From: Hymenolepis diminuta
Taxonomy: Eukaryota > Platyhelminthes > Cestoda > Cyclophyllidea > Hymenolepididae
DNA: 64,000 bases
Direction: 5' to 3'
Assembly: GCA_900708905.1 (NCBI GenBank)
Contig: CAADRB010000026.1
Span: 2,622,120 to 2,686,119 of the forward strand
Part shown: one piece after another, positions 27,845 through 40,480 of the stretch
Position numbering within the stretch: the stretch's first letter is position 1
Layout of the letters: each line of letters begins with the position of its first letter
Translations under genes and position numbers: made by a program
The notes under the pieces: model-generated
What the model was told of the DNA's origin: nothing
The model's database searches: none
The model's input: the letters and a program-made list of their open reading frames with translations, nothing else

Positions 27845-28215
27845 ACTGTAATCTGCTGAATATCATGTAAGATCACCTTGCGTTCTCAATCGTCGGAAAA
27901 GAACGAACTGAGGCGGTAGGACCAACCATCATGATTAAAAAAGGGGTCAATAAGCACTGTACAGTGTAAATAAACATTTACTGAAATCCGGGGAGCCAAT
28001 GATGAAATTTGAATATTGAAACGTGAATTACCCATTTAGTAAAAATGGTACAATCCGAGTCCAAAAATTAATTGAAACTTTTTGATACCTTAACGTCGCT
28101 TTCACTATCTATTTGGTCCCCTCCTCGTTATCATTTATTGGAATTTCTGTTAACTGGTTTTAGTTACACCCCATTAGTAACTTTGTAAATATCTTGTATT
28201 ACTGTGAGCAGTGGT
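27845..28215 (+). repeat. Dispersed repeat family B, copy 1
   Basis: It aligns by eye with 55895-56235 and 59945-60330 along about 350 nt. Shared blocks are CTGAATATCAT/CTGAATGTCAT, GAACTGA(G/A)G(C/T)GGTA, CATTATGATTAAAAA, CCCATTTAGTAAA, GATACCTT(A/G)ACGT(C/T)GCT, and a 3' TTACTGTGAGCAG/TTACTGTGAGTAA. No open frame is shared, so it looks like a non-coding interspersed element. Confidence 0.6.
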
Positions 28216-29354
28216 TAAATTTAGATTCAGGCACCCTTGAGCGTCATTCAGTTTGCGCGAGTAATTCTTAAATTCAATACCTACTACTAAGGATTTCATT
28301 ATTTGGTGTTCATTTCGAGTCTACCCCTTATCCTTATGTTTATACATTTACTACAATTGGGTGAAGTCGCATCTAGAGTAAGATATAGACAAGGGATGTA
28401 TAGCTTTAAGCAATAATAAACTATGAAAATGCATTGGAAAGATTTTAGTCTTGAAACTGAGGCTCTTTTTAGATCAAGCTGCTTCTGTCTCAAAAACATC
28501 CATGGCTTCATGGTTGAAGCCAAGGCTGTGAGGACGATTGGGTCTTAGTTGAACTAGATACAGATTATTTTAACGAGGGTTTGTTTTAATTTATACCCAG
28601 GTACTCCCGATTTTCACAAACCATTTATTACTCATCTGATAGTAGAAAACAAAATTGCGCACCCGATATAAGCTCATTTTAACAGATTGGTTGGTAACAC
28701 TTCTCTCACCTTTAGAGTTGCAGAGCTGTTAGCTTTCTGAAAATTATTATTTATAACTGTTAATGTAAATTGCGAATAACCATGTTAAATAATCTCCCCT
28801 AAAACAACATCTTATATTATTACAATTAGATCCTTAATGTTTTGAATGCAATATTCTTGATTACAATTATGGAGTCTGTTCGTGCATAATTCTGGATCAT
28901 TATGCGTGAATCACATGTGAAGTAAGACATTTCCATCACGTCACTGACAGTGTCAAAATAAATACAATGGCAATGACTGCACACATTTCCCTTAATTGGG
29001 TTTCTTAAGAATTAATCAATTTCTAATCAAATAATAATAATTCTGGGCATAAAGTTACTTGTAGGATTCATCCTCATCCAAACTTCTTCTTCCTCGCCAA
29101 ACGCCTGTTTAGCGTTCGTTCGATGTTGCCTTAACTATTTAGGTGTGCAGGTTCAGAGCCACGCAATTTTGATAAGTGGGATTTCAATAGAAATTTTGGT
29201 AGTATCTCATATTTTCTGTGAGGACCTGTATAACTTTCATTTACAATTAATAATAATTCTAAAATCCATTTAGAAAAGCGTTTTTCAACGCTCATCTTGG
29301 GTAGAGAGTGGCATCGAGGAACCTCCCCGGTGAGAGACTCGAATTCTCCACTAG

Positions 29355-29440
29355 CTGGACGTGTGCCGATGGGAGCAAAACTCGTGACCCTGACATGGCA
29401 GGCAAGCGTGGTGACCAATGCGCCACTGACGCACAACTTT
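29355..29440 (-). repeat. tRNA-like (Gly-type) pseudo-tRNA or SINE head
   Basis: On the minus strand the segment has a good box A (TGGCGCATTGG), an anticodon-loop-like CTGCCAT preceded by CTTGC, and a degraded T-arm (GGGTCACGAGTTTTGCTCCC). The ends GTGC/GCAC could start an acceptor stem, but the rest of that stem does not pair. It therefore looks tRNA-derived but not functional. A minus-strand open frame of 101 codons across it is a by-product. Confidence 0.4.
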
Positions 29441-30971
29441 TCATTAATGGAAATTTAAATTAAACATTCAATTATAAGCATATTCCCTTTTGATATTCTT
29501 CTTCAAGCTTTAATTGGCTGCAACAAATACATTTCTCTTAATCCGAATCTCCCTTATTTAACAAATTTACTCAATAATTTGTCTAATGAAAGAAAAACAA
29601 GGAATTTTCTAGCACCATCATGATGCCTAATAACTATAACCTGGGAAATAAATTTGTGCGAAAGGTTAACACGTTTGCAATCGTAAGTTTGGTGGCCATG
29701 ATTCAATCACTTATTGGGGGAACACTCAGGACGTGTAAATACAGCTATCAACGAACTCATCGATAAGGAAGCTTATCATTTTTTCATAATCACTCAACCT
29801 CGTTCCTGCACTCTCAAGTTGTGGCTTAACAACCACTATTTTTCAGTGACAATGAGCTCCTGTTTCTAACCCCAAAGGCGTGTAGCCATTGAATTCATTC
29901 TATTCCTATGGGTGTTATAAAATTAAATACAACCCTACCCTTTGGTTTTATACGACAGTCATCCTCACATTACCTGTTTAGATAGTCTCATAGAACCTTG
30001 AAATGCCATAAATGTAAATAGATTAAAAACGAGGGTTACGACTATAAGACAAGGAAATATTATTCACCTTAGCCGAGTATGATTCGGATATAACGTCAGT
30101 AAATCCACAATGGGTGCTTATGGATGTAAGGATTGTTTTAAGAAGCATGTAATACTTTCTTAGCGGTAGTAAAGGCAGCCTGCACAAACAGTAAAAACAT
30201 CAATAAATTTAATCGGAGTACTTAATTAGACGAAACTTCCCGCAAACCCTTGAAATAATACTGATCTGATAGTAATCCAGCATTAAATCATAATCCCAGT
30301 TAACGGTAGATGGATGTGCAATTCAGAGAAAGTTCGAGAATGATTTAAGCATGTGTAATTATAACGACAAATAACAATGGTCTAGAGCGAATATAACTCA
30401 TAACAGAAATAAAATAGTTTTCGAGATTGAGGAGGATTGTAACCGTTAGCATAGCACTAAAATCCTCTTAAGCATTCATTTACTCGAGCCACACAAAAGC
30501 CCCATTTACTCAGCATACAGACAATAACAATGCCGGGATATTAATCACCATGACGACCACTCACCTAACAATACTTACCGGTATTTCTTATTATAAATAA
30601 AACTGATAAACAAGTGAACCAAAAATTCATCAAGCGACAACTTAAAATAGATCAATGGAACCAAAAAAAGGACGAAAGGAGAACTAAGATTTTTACAATA
30701 CAGCTTTTAAAAATCGTAATATATAGTGATTAGGAAAACATAACAAAACTTAGAGAAGTTTTCCTCCGGTTAGAAACAAAAATTCCGCTACCTCTCTATT
30801 GATCAGCATTAATCGGCACGGTTGAACATTCTGATTATTTGACGGGCGACCACAAACCAAAAAGACGCACCAGTTGAACGCTACGACACTAGAGCTAACT
30901 CTGAAATTCCCGAAACCCCATGCGAACCATGATGAGTGGCAAATAGTGAGCGGCGCGTATAGCAAACCAAG

Positions 30972-30977
30972 TTTATT
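30972..30977 (-). other. Poly(A) signal of the E2 gene
   Basis: AATAAA on the minus strand, 118 nt after the stop codon of the ubiquitin-conjugating enzyme gene. Canonical hexamer at a typical distance. Confidence 0.5.
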
Positions 30978-31094
30978 ACAGGATGAATGATTTAACGGAA
31001 ATGTATAGGCGACAGGTAGAGAGAGAGGAAAATCCTTTTAAGCGTAAAATGAAAAAAAGTACATAAACAGCCAAAACACCTCACAGCCTCCTGT

Positions 31095-31776
31095 TCAAGA
31101 ACTGCTAGCGTATTTAGCGGTGTATTCTGCAGCTTTCTTGTTGAAGGCAGCCTTATCTCGCGCGTACTCCTCAGCCAATTCTGCCCTCAAAGGATGCTCA
31201 ATTTCAGGATTTGCGATAAGATCCTTCAGTTCCTTAATCACTGATTACAAAATAACATATTTTCAAGAAGAATAGTGAAAAAGCGATTCGAACTATGCAA
31301 AATGAACATACCTTCAACAATTTTTGTGGCCGGTTTCCATTTTGAAGGATCAATCAAAGGTAGACAAATCTGACCCTTTTCATCAACATTGGGATGGTAA
31401 ATAGGGGTTTGGAATGTCACTTTAGGCGGTTTTATAGGATAGTCAGGTTCAAAAATGATCTGAATTTTGAAAGATCCTTTATCGAACGGAGGTTTATCCT
31501 AAAAAACAACACGTAACACCAATAAGTAGAAATTTAGTAGTAACGAATGACGCAATCACGAACAGGCAGAAGGTTGCCAGTCCAGCAAGTAAGACAATCT
31601 CCAGGCTCGTCCAGTTTGAAGAATTCTTGAATATCATTCTCTCTCACTGCTACAAGTTCCTATGTAAAGGTAAAGGCAGAATGCTAAAACCTAATTCTGG
31701 CACAAAGTTTAAAGGAAACATGAGTGAAAATCATTTTGGAAATTACCTTCTGTAGACGTCTTGTTGCAGCACACAT
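31095..31776 (-). CDS. UBE2L3: Ubiquitin-conjugating enzyme E2, UBE2L3/UbcH7 type, four exons
   Basis: Exons in transcript order are 31776-31747, 31659-31564, 31498-31312 and 31240-31095, separated by introns of 87, 65 and 71 bp. The product is 152 residues, against 154 for human UBE2L3. E2 enzymes take ubiquitin from E1 as a thioester and pass it to an E3. The UBC fold is complete: [11 protein letters not shown] start, KPPKVTF, the YHPN(V)DEKGQICLP active-site segment with catalytic C87, WKPATK, and [13 protein letters not shown]89 and H120 match the P88/H119 pair that makes UbcH7 a cysteine-only donor for HECT and RBR ligases. The residue aligned with the E3-contacting F63 is I64. The second intron donor is GTTCGT, weaker than its neighbours. 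A 3' splice site ends 10 nt before the ATG. Orthology is confident; which E3s it serves is inference. Confidence 0.93.
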
Positions 31777-33382
31777 TTTGCACGAACTAATAAAAAATAA
31801 GGAACGATATCGAAATGACTCAAGGAATCAAAATGGGTACGACCAAATGCCAAAGTACATTACTATTAAAAGAAAATCAGATTTTAATGAGATTTAATTT
31901 CATTATTTTGATGGTTAATGGACAATTTCAAGATGACAAGAGAAACCTAAATATGCACTTTAATATTTACCCGTTTAAGGAGGTATCACAAAATTCTCGA
32001 ATCGTTAGAATTGACTCTTTGCGACTTAACTAATTTAACGATTAGCTGTTTTAACAATGTAAATATTCTATTAATTAATCGGGTAAGCGAAATATTTTTT
32101 AACCCTTTTAACATAAAAATTCCCTTAAACTATGGCACATCTTCGTATTAATTATATTCTTCTAAGATTTTTCAGTGAAATGAATAATTGATTGATTCTA
32201 AGACATTGAATTATGCTAATATTTCAGCACGAAATACTAAAAATGTGTCTATGAAGCCCCGAAACCTATATTCTATGCTACCTTGATGTGATAAATTATG
32301 TGAAATAAAAATATACAAAACTGGTATTGTTATTTATGCGAATATCTTTCCTTAACTCCTCTAAATAATGGCTTACATTGTGAAGGACTTTACTACCCAA
32401 GGAAGGTAAATAGCAGAGTTAAAGGCATTTTAACCGTTTTGAGAGTCAGGAGTTAAAAGCATCAGTTATTTGCTTATTCAGTAATTTTGTATATTTGGCG
32501 CAGCAAAGAGGATGACATCATATCAACTAATTAATATAACACCAAAAGGCAGAGAAATTCATTTTACTCGAGATTAATTAGACAATTTGTTTAACAGTTG
32601 TGTTAGTTAAGAATACGGACAAAGCTAAAAGTTTGTATATGATGAGGGCAAAAGAGACTACCTCGGACGAGTTGTCAAATTACTCTGTGTCTAGTCCGAA
32701 GGAGGTTAGGAAATATCGAAATGCTGGATCTTAATATGGAAGGAAAATTGGCGAAGGTGTGAAGACGAATTGGCACGGAATTAGTCAAGGGTTTAATAAT
32801 GCCGCATATCTGAATAGTATACTCTCTCTAGTAGCCGAATCGATTACATCCTAATCAAATAACTTTCCTATTAACGCAATTACTTAATGCAGATAATATT
32901 CTGTAAAGGAATATTTCACATGGTAAAAAGCAATGATATCAACCCTCCTCATTTTTTAGAAGTCATAAAATTCTGAAATTTCATTTATTTATGTGTTTCA
33001 GATCATTATTCAGTGGATCGCAAATATCCTAAAAATGTAGAATGTTTTGCATGTGACTTACAAAAATAATTCTAATTCTCCATCTAATTGCCTAATTTTT
33101 CCACCCTACTAAAGCAAAATAATGGCTCTAAACGCTTAATACTCATCCTCCAAAGTTCAATATGAAATCTCACCACTTAAACTTGCAACATGTTACCCAA
33201 TTCTAAATTATTGTTCCAGCAAAATTTTTCGTTTTAAAGAGGCAATCTGACAAAATATATTACCTCCTGATTAACAAAAATATAAACTTAACAAACCATA
33301 ATAAAGTAATATTAGAATAAATACGCCACTTTTCATCAATGGTCAGTCGTACATCAGACTCTTGACTAGTTAGCCCGTCGTC
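31777..33382. promoter_or_regulatory. Divergent upstream region between the E2 gene and RTCB
   Basis: The 1.6-kb segment separates two genes read outward in opposite directions, so it must hold both promoters. It is AT-rich, and no TATA box or CpG island can be singled out. A TTTATTAG 3' splice site (minus strand, ending 31787) lies 10 nt before the E2 start, and CTAG/TTAG acceptors (33366-33373) lie 10-14 nt before the RTCB start. No exon was recognised inside. Confidence 0.4.
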
Positions 33383-36300
33383 ATGCCTAGAACATATGAG
33401 CAGGAATTGGAGTTTCTGGAAAAGATTTCTCCATGTTGCTGGAAGATCAAAAAGGGTTTTGTTCCAAATATGAAGGTTAGGACCTGTATACTGTATTTTA
33501 TTTCCGAATTATGATTTTACGAATTTTTCGTTTTCAGCTGACAAGAATATTTGAATCCTTTTAATTGTGCACCGGTTAAATATAGCTACCTGTTAAATTT
33601 TGTTTATGATTTATTTTCACATTTTTTATTCATTAACTTTAGGTTGAAGGTGTATTTTATGTAAATGACTTCTTGGGAAAGCTAATGTTCGATGAATTGC
33701 GTCAATTTTCAGCGAGTGGTGATTATGGTGGCTTTCTTCCAGGAATGAAACAAATAGCAAATGTGGCTGCTTTACCGGGCATTGTTCATGTAAATCTTCT
33801 TCCATATTTTTTCTTGTTTTAATCATTTTTTATTTTTTTTATTCCTATTACGTTTGTTAAAGTCTTCAGTTGGTCTTCCGGATGTCCATTCTGGCTATGG
33901 CTTCGCAATTGGCAACATGGCAGCTTTCGACATGACAGATCCAAAGGCAGTTGTCTCTCCGGGGGGTGTTGGTTTCGATATTAATTGCGGTGTTCGATTG
34001 CTTCGTACCAATCTCACTCTGAAAGATGTTCTACCTGTGAAAGAACAGCTCACACAAGCTCTCTTTGATCACATTCCTGTCGGGGTGGGATCAAAGGGCA
34101 TAATTCCTATGAATGCTAAAAATCTTGATGAAGCATTGGAAATGGGTATGGATTGGTCACTTCGAGAAGGTAAGTTCATGATTTCATATAATTTCCTCTG
34201 TTATTAAAGTAATCCTGATGGTAAAGGTAATTCAACAGTCCAATCTAACTGGTCTAGATGTCCCTTCACAGAACTAGTGTTCTTCTCAAAAGCTAACAGA
34301 AAACAATCGCTGTTTTCAAATCAGAAGACCAAAAGTTAATTGGACAATTATATGGGGATGAAAAAGGAAAAGAGGAAGGAGTATGAAAAGGAATCGGGGA
34401 TTTGAAACACTGAGCGTTTGAAATCCGAGTAGTAATAAAACAGGCGTTTTAAGTACGACGATAGAGTTGATTAATTCTGGGTTCTTCGTCTTTCGGTGAA
34501 CTAACAATACGACAATCATTATTTAACAAATAGAGTGGGACAGAGTTATGACCCAACATGCCAAATTATTATTAAACTATATTGAATCCGACATACTTGA
34601 TCGGATCTGTCATAATCATAATCTGAACTTTTTAGTAAGTGGCAGCTTTGAAACCCCAGGTAAGAAATGGGGCCTGCTATCCACCCTGATAGGCCTTACA
34701 TATATATAGAGAATAAACCAATTTACTAGCATACTCATTTATAGTACGGAAGTAGCTCTGGAACCATTCCGATTAAGAAATATGTACATATGAGCATTCA
34801 TGAAGTATGGTCTCTTACGCGAAATGGGGGAAGTTTGGCTACCGCTGATTTGTAGTTATTGGGGATCTATTTTCTGGAAGATCAAAGGAAAATGAACGAG
34901 GTTCTTCAATTTTTGCTGTCTATATATCCCCTGTGAGCTTCAAATTACTGAAATGTTTGACAAAGATGTATACGTAGGGAACTTTATCCAAGCTGGATCC
35001 CGAAACGTTCAGTCGACTATCAGATAGAGACATCGTTGAAAAATAATAACAACTTTTCAAAGTGGTTATGCTTCCGACTCCATCTTTAAACCGCTCTTCT
35101 GTATTTTATCAGTTATATATTTGAAACCGCGGCTTGTAAAAGCAATTTATTTCAAAAAATGTTGCCGTACAGTTCCCCTCAGTTATTCATAATCAAGTAA
35201 AAATCAATGCTCAACAAATTTCAACTGTATTTTCCTGTCACAAGGGAAAGTTATCGAAAATCTAAGTAAGCAATTATTTGCTTCTGAACTTCAGTTGAGA
35301 GCGAACCAAATTTCTTAAAAAATCGCAATTTCTATAGGCCTCTCATATTAAAATATGAAATAGGAAAGTTGTATACCTATTTGCCTTATTGAATAGAATT
35401 GCTACGTCATGTAGATAGACTTCGCATTAAATTATTTATTATTATTGCTCATAAAAAACCAAGAGAGTGAATAAGCATCTGAAATCGAAAAAAGGGGGAG
35501 AGAATAAAATCGGAGAATCAAACGAATCTTCATTTGAATTATTGCTTAATGGGTATAGCCACTACTCTTCCAAATTGCAAGCTTTTAGGATTTGACCACT
35601 AGGTTCCCGAGTGAGTTCATTTCTAAAAAGTCTAGACATTTAGTCATTTGTCACATGTCGTCTCGATTCTATTAACTATTGCTATAACTTTACTTTATTT
35701 TACCTAGGCTACGTATGGGCAGATGATAAAGAGCATTGTGAAGAATATGGACGAATGCTTCAAGCCGATCCAAATAAGGTTTCATTGAGGGCCAAAAAGC
35801 GTGGTCTTCCTCAATTGGGTACACTGGGAGCTGGAAATCACTATGCAGAAATTCAGGTTGTTGAGGAGATCTTTGATCGTTACGCTGCTTCTAAGATGGG
35901 CATTGATCAACTCAATCAGGTCGTTCTCATGATTCATTGTGGTAGCCGTGGTTTGGGACATCAGGTAAATCCCCATTTCATTTTCTACTTTCTAACTGCC
36001 TTTTGGTCCTTTCACTTTCTTGGAAGTCCCTCTAATAGATAGGATTTAAAACAGTCGACGGAAGGAAAGTTTATGAGGAAATTGAGGATGAGGAATTCGC
36101 ATTCTGTGAAATCTCTACTGTCTAGTTATATCCTCTGTCACAACGTAACTCGTACCTGTGACTCTTGACTGGTAGTGTTATTGCTGTATGAAAGCGATAT
36201 TACTTGTTAAAGAATTTCGTGTGCTTTCGGTTTTGGATGCCTTGCATCATATTGTGATCTTGCATAACTACTTGCTACATCAAGCTTATCATTAGCTGTC

Positions 36301-39300
36301 ATTAGCTCTTTCCATATTCAGGCAATGTTCAATTTTTTATCGGATTTGGTATTAAAAAATAGGTAGCATATGGACATAAATAAGGTGATGGTGAGGATGA
36401 TGATACAAAAAGAATTTGGTATAATTTTATAAATGGTTTTTTTTCCTTGATTTTTAATAAATTATATCCGCTTATCCTATTGTTTAGAATGGTGCTATGA
36501 GAGTTATTTACTATTTTTCGTTTATAGTGATTTCCTAATCCAAGACGGCTAAAAAAGTGTAGTCGTTCTGTTCATTCTAATACTAAATATTATTGAATAC
36601 TGATGAAAGTTAACCGCTAATTGCAATTTTATTAATTTGGAAATGGGTTGGTAGTTGTGTGTAGTTGGGAAAACTATTCAATCTTCTCATCGAAGCTTCC
36701 AACAAGGATATGAAGGGTTCCCAATATCATTTCTCTCGGAAGTGAAGGAAGGAGCTATTTAAACAATCGATCTTAAAGCAGACGATTTCTGCGTAACTTC
36801 TATTCTAAAGACCTCTATGATCTGAGATGTTCTGTTTGGAGGCTAGTTTGAAAAGCCATTTGGAGTCTATTGTTTTATTTGTTGATTGTAGTTAAAATTC
36901 GTCTAAAACCAGAAAAAAGCCTAATCCTGGAATTGATCGAGTTTAAAAGATTGGATGGTGGTGTCTCTCTCATATTTGGAATTGCAGAACTGCTGATTTT
37001 TAGTGTCTAAGATTTCAATTAATACAGATAAACTTAATTCAGTTCAACCTTTGTATTAACCTTTATCATCCTCTTTTCACTATCTTACCGTCCAGTTATT
37101 GTAGTAAATGAATGGGTTTGCAAGATATAATGAACTTCCTGTTGCATTCTTTGTTTATTATTTTTCGTTGAATTTACCATTTTATTAGTGGCATTCACTT
37201 TTACCATCAAATGTATTAGACCATATGGCGGCATATTGTATAGCCTTTATATTGAGTCATTTTTACTTATCTATGGCATGACCTTCCCCATACGTTTATT
37301 TGTGACGTACCAGTATTATTAGACTCTTTTAATTCTACTTCGTAGAAATACCTTTACTATTACTAATTTTCTGCCCTTGGCTAAGATGAAAAAAAATTAT
37401 CCAGGTGGCATTCGGTTCAATTAAAGGGTCAACAAACTCTGAATAAAGCGAATATGAAATCACTCAACAACTTACGCGTCTGCGATATATTATTTTTATT
37501 GGACAACTGTAATTTCGTGTTTGACGATCCATTATTTGTTGCGCGGGGCTTAGTTGTATTCCATTCCAACTTAAAACTATGCTCTATTTTTTCTTCACCC
37601 GACCCTGTTGTCAAAATTTGAAAGACCACGCTGATTTCTCTCTTCAGGTAGCTACAGATGCCCTTCAGGAGATGGAGCGAGCAATGAAGCGAGACAACAT
37701 CGTCGTGAATGACAGACAGTTAGCATGTGCACGCATCGATTCTCAAGAGGGTCAGGATTATCTGGCTGCTATGGCCGCAGCTGCTAACTACGCCTGGGTC
37801 AATCGCTCTTCTATGACCTTCCTTAGCCGACAGGTTTTCAAAAAGTCTGCCTACTTATATTTGTTTCAGCAGATGGACGGTTTCATTTTTGTTTTTGTAT
37901 CTTTAGGCCTTTGCAAAGATGTTTAACTCCACACCTGACGATTTGGATATGCATGTGATTTACGATGTGTCGCATAATATTGCCAAGGTGGAAGAGCATT
38001 GGGTCAATGGTAAGCCTACACAACTTCTGGTTCATCGCAAGGGTTCAACGAGAGCTTTCCCTCCGCATCATCCTCTTATTCCTGTCGACTATCAGGTAGA
38101 CATCAATTTCTCCTCAATTTCTATTTTGATAACCTTAGAATATTACATTTCCGTCTGCCTTTAGCTTACCGGCCAGCCTGTTCTTATCGGTGGTACTATG
38201 GGAACGTGCAGCTATGTGCTAACAGGCACTGACAAAGCCATGACGGAAACATTGGGATCAACATGTCATGGAGCTGTAAGTTTGTATTTATCATAATTTA
38301 CTAATTGAATCTAAATTATGGAAAGAATAGGAGTTTGTCATTAAAAAGGAAGGGAGGTAAGGCCGGCATACTGCTACAAGGGAATTAGTAATTTCCAGTT
38401 ATCCTTAGTTAAAGGTATTTTGACTAGGAAATGTATCTTCTCTGGTTTTGGCCATTTTACATAATGGATATGTATCGTGGATCTGTAGTGGCATTCGTTT
38501 GGCACTACCTCAAATTCCCCCAGTGGGTTTCTGGTAAATAAAAAATGTAGAACAATTAATATCCAAATGAAATAATGCAGACCCCGAATACATTATACTT
38601 ATTTAGGGGGTTTAGTAGCGGGGCTCTGTAGAGAGCGTCTGTTTTGGGTGCTCCTTATATAACTATCTGTATGAACATAGGTGAACGTTTGAATGTTAGA
38701 AGGTTGGATTGATTATCTTCGACGCATTTGATTTCCCAGGTTTTATCACTCGTGCACTGAAATATCGATTGTCGAGTTACCACACTCGTGCACAAATTCG
38801 TCACTGCAACAATTATTGGCTAACCAAGCAGCAGATCATTAGGAAAAAAAATTTCATTTGATCAACAAACTACTGTAACCATAGCGTAATCACAGTGGAC
38901 ACTAAATAATGGCTACCTAAGATGACGAATACTTTGTTTTACTAAGATTTACTGTGAATCCTACATCTACGTTAGGGACAAATGGATCGACTCGTTAGAG
39001 CCTTGTGGATATGATAAGTGATGGCAACTTTGGGTCTCGAATCTTCGACGTATTACTGGCAGAAATGCATGTCGTGCGAAATATAGAATATACTTCTGCG
39101 TATTATTCTGCATTTATTTGGATTCCCACTTGTATTTTTCTAAAGACCTCGAAAATTTTAAAATTTTTAACTTAACTGCCTCTTCTGTTCGTCAAGCACA
39201 TTGATCAGCATCTGTGGTCTTTCATATAGCTAACTCCTAAAACAGATAAGTTATAAGTGTCGACGCAACTTTAATCAGATCAGATATTATTAGGCAAGTA

Positions 39301-40480
39301 CGTGACATTTTGGCGGTTTAAAGATGCCATTTTTTGGGTGTCGCAACTTGTTTTTCTATCGACATAGTTACTATATAAAATTTGTTATTTATTAAATTTA
39401 GTTCATTAAATAACCTATAAATTGTAATTGTAAACCATTGTTATTCTTTGTTTATTCCTACTTTTTGTTTGTGAACTTCTCTTGATTGAAACGGATGACT
39501 TATTTGTCCCCTTAATCAGCGGTTTTTTTAGTCATTTGTTGACCTTAGTAGGTTAGGTATTTTAAAATATTTTGTCATATGAGCGTTGATCTTATCACCA
39601 ACGTGCGCTATTCCAAGTAACGGCCTTTGTTCTAGCGATCTCTCCATACCCAGTGGTATAACTAGGAAGGAAAGATTTGTTGATTGCTGGTGGGGTTGTC
39701 CATCACCCGCCTCGCGCTTTACTTACAAAGAGTGGGGTTATCTAAAATGGATGAAGACGCATGAATCAATTATCTTCAACCGGATCGGTGATGGTAGTTG
39801 GTGTCTTGAGCACTATCTAGCCCTGTTATACTCTCATCAACGTTCGATATGTTAGCTTTTGATTAATAAAACTGTAATACAGACCCTGCTTCATTTTTAT
39901 GGCAAGAATTATGGGGTAACAGATGGATTGTCTGGAATGGAGGTAGTTTGATGAATTTAGATAACCTCTTATTGATTTATAACGGATAATTATGGGCGTC
40001 TCTTTTAATAATTTCCTAATATGGAGTGAATTTGAATTTAGTAAAATAATGGAATATCAGTTGGTTTTTTATAGCACTGCATCGAGGTGGAGGACTGGTT
40101 GATTTACTGTAAATTTTAAATTGAGTTTTTAAAATACTTATTTAAGTTTTTCTATGCCATTTGTTGTGGTTGTAGGGTCGTGCAATTTCTCGAGCAAAGT
40201 CTAGGAGAACTCTTGAGTACTCGGATGTTCTAAACAAACTGCAAGAGATGGGTATCTCAATTCGTGTTGCCTCGCCAAAGTTGGTCATGGAAGAAGCTCC
40301 AGAATCTTACAAAAATGTCACTGATGTGGTGAACACATGTAAGCTCTCTATTCTACTGAAACCATTTACAAGTAGTAGTGTTGTTATCTTCTAAGTCTCT
40401 TTTTCCTTATGTCAGGTCAAGAAGCGGGAATCAGCTCAAAAGTTCTCAAACTGCGCCCAATCGGTGTTATCAAGGGGTGA
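33383..40480 (+). CDS. RTCB: RTCB, tRNA-splicing ligase catalytic subunit, nine exons
   Basis: Exons: 33383-33475, 33643-33789, 33863-34169, 35708-35964, 37648-37833, 37907-38095, 38165-38275, 40176-40338, 40416-40480. All introns are GT-AG and phases agree. The product is 505 residues, the same length as human RTCB, and nearly collinear with it. RTCB joins RNA 5'-OH to 2',3'-cyclic-phosphate ends using Mn2+ and GTP, in tRNA splicing and in metazoan XBP1 mRNA ligation. Metal ligands D119, C122, H227, H259 and H353 are present, as is the guanylylated H428 within STCHGA. Residue 260 is Cys where human has Ser. Introns 3, 4 and 7 are long (about 1.5-1.9 kb) and carry repeats; the rest are 69-167 bp. 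It lies head-to-head with the E2 gene and 392 nt before the next start. Confidence 0.98.
34265..34500 (+). repeat. Dispersed repeat family A, copy 5, in RTCB intron 3
   Basis: It shows CAGAAGACCAAAAGTT, TGGACAATTATATGGGGATG, the purine tract GGAAAAGAGGAAGGAGTATG, and a degraded version of the 15-mer (AAACACTGAG). It is more diverged than the copies at 20.7 and 23.1 kb. It has the same orientation as the host gene and affects no exon. Confidence 0.4.
38640..38845 (+). repeat. Repeat family C, copy 1, in RTCB intron 7
   Basis: It shares with 41900-42095 the blocks TCA(T/C)GCACTG(A/G)(A/T)TATCGATT, TCGAGTTACCACACTC/TTGAATTTCTACCCTC, and TCACTGCAAC followed by a motif near CAACCAA. The element is about 200 bp with no reading frame. 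Confidence 0.4.

Larger units (their letters stand above)
5985..30971. other. 25-kb gene-poor tract
   Basis: No recognisable exon is seen on either strand. Open frames of 60-100 codons are present but lack domain features and splice context, and several are shadows of repeats. I did not see reverse-transcriptase YxDD or transposase signatures. The tract contains repeat families A, B and a tRNA-headed SINE-like family, a foldback element at 20839-21449 and strong hairpins at 15436, 18741 and 25663, listed separately. Small exons or non-coding RNA genes could be missed here. Confidence 0.5.

Noticed and set aside
29131..29436. 101-codon minus-strand ORF
   Set aside because: It runs across a tRNA-derived element, has no domain features and no splice or poly(A) context.
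29355..29440. Functional tRNA-Gly gene
   Set aside because: Acceptor and T stems do not pair and the T-loop TTCGA is lost; only box A and the anticodon-like loop are preserved.
39586..39855. 89-codon ORF in RTCB intron 7
   Set aside because: It begins at TTG, not ATG, and has no recognisable family or splice signals.
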